From the NCBI RefSeq assembly GCF_018614955.1, contig NZ_JAGGNV010000002.1, forward strand, positions 24,908 to 88,907: DNA of 64,000 nucleotides, in the 5' to 3' direction. Shown here piece by piece: positions 59,123-64,000 of this stretch (position 1 is the stretch's first letter; the number at the start of each line of letters is the position of its first letter). The notes under the pieces were generated by a model. It saw nothing but the letters and a program-made list of their open reading frames with translations, was not told the DNA's origin and did no database searches. A program made the translations under genes and the position numbers. Origin of the DNA: Variovorax paradoxus (GTDB lineage: Bacteria; Pseudomonadota; Gammaproteobacteria; Burkholderiales; Burkholderiaceae_C).

Positions 59123-60913
59123 TCACCCCAACCCTCTCCCAGCGGGAGAGGGAGCAACAGCACCGCGGCAAGCCGCCAGCGCATCCAGCCCCACCTTGTA
59201 GCTCGGCGTCTTCACGTCCATCAGGCCCAGCACCGTGTGATAGAGGTTGTCGTGCGTGAGCGGCGCGTCGAGACCCGCCTCCATGCATGCATGCGAGAGC
59301 TTGTCGCGTTCGCTCATGCCCTCGCCGAACCACGCGACCATCGGTATGTGCTTCTGCACCTCGGGCGCGAAGCTGTAGGGCACGCCATGCAGAAACAGCC
59401 CGTACTCGCCCAGCGATTCGCCGTGATCGCTGAGGTAGAGCAATGCAGGGTCGTAGCTCCTGGACTGCGCCTTCAGCCAGTCGATGGTCTTGCCGAGAAA
59501 GCGGTCGGTGTAGGCAATCGAGTTGTCGAAGCCGTTGATCAGCTCGGCGTGGCTGCATTCGGCCAGCGCATTGCTCTTGCATTCGGGCAGGAAGCGCTTG
59601 GCATCGGGCGAAGAGCGCTTGTAGTAGGCCGGGCCATGGCTGCCCATCTGGTGCATGACCAGCACCACGCCCTTGCCGCGGCGCTCGGCCGGCAAGGCGG
59701 CCAGGCGCGCGTCCAGGCCATGGAGCAAGACATCGTCGAGGCATTCGTCGCCTTCGCAGAGCGCGTTCTTCACGCCGGGGTCGACGGTGTCGAAGGCCGA
59801 CGCGTGCGGCACGCGCTCGCAGACGCCCTTGCAGCCGCCGGCCTGGTTGTCGAGCCAGAACACCGCGAGGCCGGCGGCCTGCAGCACGTCCATCAGGTTC
59901 TCGTAGTCGTCCTTGCGCGCCTCGAAGGCCGTCTTGCCCAGCGGCGAGAACATGCAGGGCACCGAGGCCAGCGTGTTGGTACCGCAGGAATGAACGTCGC
60001 GCCAACTCAGCACCTTGCGCGCCGCGAGCTCGGGCGTGGTGTCGCGCGCATAGCCGTTCAGCGCGAAATGGTCGGCCCGCGCCGTCTCGCCCACCACCAG
60101 CACGAAGAGCGGCGGCCGGGCCTGCGCCGCGTAGCTGGCGCCCAGCGCCGCGCCGCCGGACACCGGGATCAGCTTGCGGCTGTGCTTGAACATCGGCCGG
60201 ATGGCGACCGCGCTGGCCGAATAGATGCTGGCCAGCGGATTCATCATGTAGCGCAGGTGGACGTTGTTGCGCAGCAGCGGCGCGAGCTCCCGGCCCATTG
60301 CCAGCGCGCCGCCGACCGCCACGGCCACCGCTGCGAAGAGCAGCAGCGCATTGCGCCAGGCTTGCGAGACGAAGCGCATCGGGACGACCTGCACGCGCCA
60401 CAACGCCCAGGCAGGAAGCGCGGCGACCAGCAGCACATGGAACAGCAGGCGCCAGCTCAGCAGGTCGTTCACCTCGTGGGCATCGGTCTGCATCGCGTTG
60501 GCCAGCATGCTGGGGTCCATCACCACCCGGTAGCTCTGCATGTAGTGCTGGGCCACGGCGGCAACCACGACGACCGCGAACCAGAGCGGCTTCATCCAGC
60601 GCGACCAGGCGGTGAAGGACAGCAGCGCCACGCTGCCGCAGACGACGAGCAGCGCCATTGCCGCGATCGACGGCAAGTACATGCTCGGCGCGCCGCCGAT
60701 GCGCGCCAGCTCGTTCCACAATGGCCAGTTGGCGGCCAGGGCCAGGTAGAGGCTCAGCCAGAGGACCACGCTGCGCGCCGAGCGCGGGCGCGCGAACCAG
60801 GCATCGATGTGCTGCCAGAGCGGCGTGGACGCCTCGGCAGCGCCCTGCGCCGGCGGGGCGAGCGACAGGTCATGCGCGGCTGGGGGGAAGGGTCGGGCAT
60901 TCGAAACAGGCAT
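59123..60913 (-). CDS. eptA: Phosphoethanolamine transferase, EptA/MCR family
   Basis: A 596-residue inner-membrane sulfatase-fold transferase. Five transmembrane helices (about 48-205) precede a periplasmic domain from residue 250. Active-site features are Glu276 (VGETARADHF), the nucleophilic Thr314 in CGTNTLASVPCMFSPLG, and YLSDHGESLGEYG; cysteines fit the family disulphides. It moves phosphoethanolamine from phosphatidylethanolamine to lipid A, lowering negative charge and polymyxin binding. Neighbours are a PAP2 phosphatase and a two-component system, as in pmr loci. Confidence 0.93.
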   Translation of the reverse strand: MPVSNARPFPPAAHDLSLAPPAQGAAEASTPLWQHIDAWFARPRSARSVVLWLSLYLALAANWPLWNELARIGGAPSMYLPSIAAMALLVVCGSVALLSFTAWSRWMKPLWFAVVVVAAVAQHYMQSYRVVMDPSMLANAMQTDAHEVNDLLSWRLLFHVLLVAALPAWALWRVQVVPMRFVSQAWRNALLLFAAVAVAVGGALAMGRELAPLLRNNVHLRYMMNPLASIYSASAVAIRPMFKHSRKLIPVSGGAALGASYAAQARPPLFVLVVGETARADHFALNGYARDTTPELAARKVLSWRDVHSCGTNTLASVPCMFSPLGKTAFEARKDDYENLMDVLQAAGLAVFWLDNQAGGCKGVCERVPHASAFDTVDPGVKNALCEGDECLDDVLLHGLDARLAALPAERRGKGVVLVMHQMGSHGPAYYKRSSPDAKRFLPECKSNALAECSHAELINGFDNSIAYTDRFLGKTIDWLKAQSRSYDPALLYLSDHGESLGEYGLFLHGVPYSFAPEVQKHIPMVAWFGEGMSERDKLSHACMEAGLDAPLTHDNLYHTVLGLMDVKTPSYKVGLDALAACRGAVAPSPAGRGLG

Positions 60914-60959
60914 CCAGCGAGTCTGGAAACCTGGACTGAAAACTCACTGAATGCGCAGC

Positions 60960-61664
60960 TCAGGATTCGTTCAGCTTCGGAGAGCCGGCCAGCCGCGCAT
61001 ATCCGGCCCCCCGGTGCACGAAGGCATCGATCGCGAAGCCCACCGTCCAGCAGATCCACGCGGTCCAGAGCGTGTGGCTCATGTAGTGGGCGCCGCGCAT
61101 CTGCTGCACCAGCCCCAGCAGCAGCCCAGCCGCGAGCGCGCCGATGAGCCACCTTCGCGCCAGAGTCGGCGCGGCGCGGCGCCACGCGAACCAGCCGCCG
61201 GCATAGGCAAAAGCCGCCGACGCGTGGCCGGCCGGAAAGCAGCCGCCCGGGCCGCCGTCTTGCACGCCCCACGACCAGTGGGAGACGTAGTGCGCGACCC
61301 CGCCGAAGAGCTGGAGGTCCCAGGGACAGCTGGTATGGCTCGTGGTCTTGATCAGCGAGACGGCCAGCACGGAGGCCAGCACGGTGAATGCGAGCTGCGC
61401 TCTCTCGCGCATGCGCAGCCGGCGCAGGATGCCCGCGGGCCACCGGATGCCGGCGAACAGCGCGAGCACGATCAGACAGCTCAGCGACCGCGCGCCCTCG
61501 TGCATGACCTGGACCAGGAACCAGTTGCCGCGCCACGGAAAACCCATCGGCGTGCCCACCATCCGGGCCTGCGCCAGGTCGAAGCCGGTGGCGTCCCAGA
61601 GCAGCAGAAGCGCCAGTGTCAGCAGGGTCCAGGCAAACGGGCGACCGGCAACGCAACGGTTCAT
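60960..61664 (-). CDS. PAP2-family membrane phosphatase
   Basis: A 234-residue membrane protein with about six helices and the PAP2 phosphatase motifs: KTTSHTSCPWDL (C1-like), GGCFPAGHASAAFAYAGG (C2, catalytic His in GHAS) and MRGAHYMSHTLW (C3 with the second catalytic His). It probably dephosphorylates a lipid A or undecaprenyl pyrophosphate-type substrate, like LpxE or LpxT relatives. It lies 46 bp upstream of eptA on the same strand. The start MNRCVAGRP at 61664 is used; a longer frame overlaps the divergent regulator. Confidence 0.88.
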   Translation of the reverse strand: MNRCVAGRPFAWTLLTLALLLLWDATGFDLAQARMVGTPMGFPWRGNWFLVQVMHEGARSLSCLIVLALFAGIRWPAGILRRLRMRERAQLAFTVLASVLAVSLIKTTSHTSCPWDLQLFGGVAHYVSHWSWGVQDGGPGGCFPAGHASAAFAYAGGWFAWRRAAPTLARRWLIGALAAGLLLGLVQQMRGAHYMSHTLWTAWICWTVGFAIDAFVHRGAGYARLAGSPKLNES

Positions 61665-61752
61665 CCGCCGCCAGCTTAGGCCTGCAGCCTGAACCGAATC
61701 TGAAGCCGCAGCCGCACTAGACTCCCGTCTTTCGGAAAAGGAACGGAGCGAC

Positions 61753-62430
61753 GTGCGCATATTGCTGGTCGAAGACGATGCCGCCCTGGCGGGCGCGGTC
61801 TGCAGCTACCTGGTGGCCAAGGCCTTCGTGGTCGACGTGGCGTCCGGGCTCGCGGAAGCCCGCGCCGCGCTCGCGGCCGTGCAGTACGCGGCCGTGCTGC
61901 TCGACCTGCACCTGAGCGACGGCGACGGGCTCTCGCTGCTGCCAGACGTACGGGCGCTGCGCGAGCGCCCGATCGTGATCGTGCTCACCGCCCGCGACCA
62001 GGTGACCGACCGCATCCGCGGCCTCGACGCCGGCGCCGACGACTACCTCATCAAGCCCTACGACCCCGCGGAGCTGCTGGCGCGCCTGCGCGCCGTCGAG
62101 CGGCGGCGCAGCAGCACCAGCTCGCCCGTGCTGAAGCTCGGCACGCTCGAAATCGACCTGGCGCGCGACCTGGTGCGCAAGAACGGCCTTCCGATCACGC
62201 TCACGCAGAAAGAGTGGGCGCTGCTGCGCGTGATGGCGACGCGGCCCGAACGCATCCACACGCGCGAGAACCTGGCCGACGCGCTCTACGGCTTCGGCGA
62301 CGAGGCCGACAGCAACACGCTGGAAGTGTTCATCAGCCGCCTCCGGCGCAAGCTCGGCCGCAGCCACATCCAGACCCTGCGCGGCCTGGGCTACCGGCTC
62401 TCCTTCTCGCCCGAGGACGAGGACGAATGA
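61753..62430 (+). CDS. Response regulator, OmpR family (PmrA/QseB-like)
   Basis: A 225-residue regulator. The receiver has the acidic pair Asp8/Asp9, phospho-acceptor Asp51 (VLLDLHLSDGDG) and the LIKPYD lysine. Residues 125-220 are the winged helix (LTQKEWALLRVMATRPERIHTRENLADALYGF). GTG at 61753 is the only sensible start, a few bases after GAACGGAG. It is divergent from the PAP2-eptA unit and therefore its likely activator, and overlaps the kinase gene by 4 bp. Confidence 0.92.
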   Translation: MRILLVEDDAALAGAVCSYLVAKAFVVDVASGLAEARAALAAVQYAAVLLDLHLSDGDGLSLLPDVRALRERPIVIVLTARDQVTDRIRGLDAGADDYLIKPYDPAELLARLRAVERRRSSTSSPVLKLGTLEIDLARDLVRKNGLPITLTQKEWALLRVMATRPERIHTRENLADALYGFGDEADSNTLEVFISRLRRKLGRSHIQTLRGLGYRLSFSPEDEDE

Positions 62431-63794
62431 AGCTGAACTTCCTGCAGCAGGCGGGCGCCGAGCTCGGCACGCGCGATTCGCTCGCGGGGCATCTGACCCG
62501 CACGCTCATCGTGTGGGTCGGCGGCGTCTGGCTTCTGTGCGTGCTGGGCGTGGTCTGGTATGTGGACCGCGAGATCAACCACAACTTCGACAGCGAACTG
62601 GTGGAGGTCTCGCACCGCATATTCGACATGGCGGTGCACGAGCTCGACAAGCTCAGGCTCGAGCGCGGCGAGACACGCACGCCGCTGATCGCGCCGCCGC
62701 AGCTGTTTCCGACCGATGCGGTGATGTACCAGGTGGTCGACCCGCACGAGCGCGTGCTGCTGCGCTCCGCCGAGGCCCCGCCCAATGCCTTCGACGTTCC
62801 GCTGGCGGCCGGCTTCGCGAACGCCGAGGCCTGGCGCATCTACACCGTGCGGCATCCTTCGCTTGATCTCTTCCTCCAGGTCGCAGATCCGCTGGACGAG
62901 CGCCGCACCGCGCTCAACCGCACCCTGTTCGGCCTGATCGTCCCGCTGTTCGCCGTGCTGCCGCTTCTTGCGCTGGTGCTGCGCAAGGTGGCACGCACCG
63001 AGCTGCGCGCGCTGCAGGAGCTCGCCGGCGAGATCGCCCAGCGCAGCGGTGCAGACCTGCGCCCGATCCGGCTGCCCGGCCTGCCGCAGGAACTGCGCAC
63101 GGTCGGCGACCATGTCAACCGCCTGCTCGAACGGCTTTCGCAGGCGCTCGATGTCGAACGCGCGCTGGCCGCGAATGCGGCGCACGAGCTGCGCACGCCG
63201 CTCGCGGCCGCGCGGCTGCGGCTGCAGACCGCGCTCGAACACGAACTCACGCGCCACGACGTTGAGGCCGCGCTCGATGCGCTGCAGATGCTCGGGCATC
63301 GCACCGAGAAGCTGCTGCAGCTCTCCAGGGCCGAATCGGCCGCCTCGCTGACGCGCACGAAGACCGACCTGGTCCAGCTGGCCGGCACGGTGGCGCAGGA
63401 GTTCTGGCAAGACCCGCGCGTGAACGAGCGCCTGTCGCTCAAGGTGCCGGACACCGAGCCGCCGGTGGCGCTGGGCGACGTCGACGCGCTGGCGATCGCG
63501 CTGCGCAACCTGGTGGAGAACGCGCTGCGCTATGGCCGCGGCCGCGTCGTGATCGAGGTGATGCAGCCCTGCACGCTGGCCGTGCGCGACTTCGGCCCGG
63601 GCGTCGGCGAGGGCGAGCTGCGCACGCTGCAGCAGCGCCACGTGCGCCACAGCTCCAATCGTGCCGGCTACGGCCTCGGCCTGTCGATCGTCGGCACCAT
63701 CGTCGAGAAGCATGGCGCGCGGCTCGAGCTGATGTCGCCGCCGCCGGGGGCGGCGACGGGCTTCGAGGCGCGGATCGTGTTGAGACCGGCATGA
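62427..63794 (+). CDS. Sensor histidine kinase (PmrB/QseC-like)
   Basis: A 455-residue kinase. Helix 1 is about residues 27-46, a 120-residue periplasmic sensor follows, helix 2 is about 165-186, then a HAMP-like linker, the phospho-acceptor His253 in NAAHELRTPLAA, an N-box RNLVENALRYGRG and G-boxes RDFGPGVGEGE and GYGLGLSIVGTIV. It should phosphorylate the upstream regulator. The stimulus, perhaps metal ions, pH or cationic peptide, cannot be read. Confidence 0.93.
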   Translation: MKLNFLQQAGAELGTRDSLAGHLTRTLIVWVGGVWLLCVLGVVWYVDREINHNFDSELVEVSHRIFDMAVHELDKLRLERGETRTPLIAPPQLFPTDAVMYQVVDPHERVLLRSAEAPPNAFDVPLAAGFANAEAWRIYTVRHPSLDLFLQVADPLDERRTALNRTLFGLIVPLFAVLPLLALVLRKVARTELRALQELAGEIAQRSGADLRPIRLPGLPQELRTVGDHVNRLLERLSQALDVERALAANAAHELRTPLAAARLRLQTALEHELTRHDVEAALDALQMLGHRTEKLLQLSRAESAASLTRTKTDLVQLAGTVAQEFWQDPRVNERLSLKVPDTEPPVALGDVDALAIALRNLVENALRYGRGRVVIEVMQPCTLAVRDFGPGVGEGELRTLQQRHVRHSSNRAGYGLGLSIVGTIVEKHGARLELMSPPPGAATGFEARIVLRPA

Positions 63795-63934
63795 AGGGCT
63801 GAAGGAGCCGGGGCTGACGACGAGTAGGACACCCCCGCTTGCTCTATGGCGCATGGCTGAATTGCGCAGCGATCCCGCGCATGCAGAATACATTCACGGA
63901 TTCGGCAACACCCACGCGGCACTCCGAGTCTGCG

Positions 63935-63975
63935 AAAGGCCCTCCCGCGCGAACGAAAGTTGGCGGAGGGCTTTT
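63935..63975. terminator. Rho-independent terminator, probably bidirectional
   Basis: GCCCTCC (63939-63945) pairs with GGAGGGC (63965-63971), followed by TTTTC on the right and preceded by a GAAA run that reads as TTTC on the other strand. It closes the two-component operon or a transcript in the 140 bp before it. The stretch 63795-63934 has no gene that could be supported. Confidence 0.7.
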
Positions 63976-64000
63976 CGTCGCCTAGGAGTCCGCGCGGCAG

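Noticed and set aside
58476..59201. Several 90-190-codon frames on both strands in the fold-back element
   Set aside because: Frames on opposite strands resemble each other because of the inverted symmetry, for example repeated CGARF and KLRSSA-like words. This is a repeat signature, not a gene.
1..64000. tRNA, rRNA, prophage, integrase, plasmid replication or toxin-antitoxin genes
   Set aside because: None was recognised by reading both strands. Absence was not tested with a covariance-model search, so a small RNA could have been missed.

Overview
The window is high-GC, densely coded bacterial DNA. Gene content (Bug/TctC receptors, many LysR regulators, a PrpCD methylcitrate locus with a ScfR-type regulator, MetE/MetR, OpgD, Comamonadaceae-style intergenic repeats) points to a metabolically versatile betaproteobacterium of the Comamonadaceae, most likely Variovorax or a close relative. 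This is inferred from gene families and style, not from a marker gene. No rRNA, tRNA, CRISPR array, transposase or phage gene was seen.

Layout. 1-4.7 kb: the 3' end of a penicillin/AHL-acylase gene, a histidine phosphatase, the chaperone pair cbpA-cbpM, a zinc-ribbon membrane protein and a porin. 4.7-8.6 kb: a Bug-type receptor facing a LysR regulator and a LigI-like 2-pyrone-4,6-dicarboxylate lactonase, then an NTF2-fold protein and a second zinc-ribbon protein. 8.5-12.7 kb: prpC-prpD, divergent from their probable regulator across a cluster of paired operator motifs. 12.7-16.6 kb: an inverted-repeat region, then metE and metR with a MetR box. 16.6-18.5 kb: a divergent second FtsH. 18.6-24.4 kb: a valine-catabolic operon (mmsA, acyl-CoA dehydrogenase, 3-hydroxyisobutyryl-CoA hydrolase, mmsB) with a divergent LysR gene. 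24.4-28.8 kb: a LuxR-type fragment, a family III CoA transferase, scoAB and a PAS-LuxR regulator. 28.8-31.5 kb: a metallo-beta-lactamase-fold hydrolase and a lipoprotein hydrolase. 31.5-34.9 kb: a 4-nitrobenzoate-type module (nitroreductase, LysR, Tat-exported Bug receptor, PnbB-like lyase). 34.9-37.3 kb: an alkylation-repair operon, ada - 2OG oxygenase - alkB. 37.4-41.2 kb: opgD, a DauR-like regulator and a phytase-like esterase. 41.3-48.5 kb: a MocR regulator, gabT and a four-gene polyamine/GABA-type ABC transporter. 48.5-53.8 kb: gamma-resorcylate uptake, decarboxylation and resorcinol hydroxylation with a LysR regulator. 53.8-58.5 kb: a secreted FKBP, eat-eutB-eutC and an AhpD-like protein. 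58.5-59.1 kb: a large fold-back repeat. 59.1-63.8 kb: a lipid A phosphoethanolamine transferase, a PAP2 phosphatase and a PmrAB/QseBC-like two-component system.

How it fits together. Three aromatic-acid modules (PDC lactone, nitrobenzoate, gamma-resorcylate), each with its own LysR regulator and its own uptake component, sit among conserved house-keeping loci. Valine degradation yields propionyl-CoA, which the methylcitrate enzymes consume. Ethanolamine catabolism lies beside genes that put phosphoethanolamine on lipid A. The most unusual items are the nitrobenzoate module with its own receptor, the LigI cassette, the partial resorcylate cluster, the inverted-repeat elements, and several well-formed operators whose regulators can be named from context.
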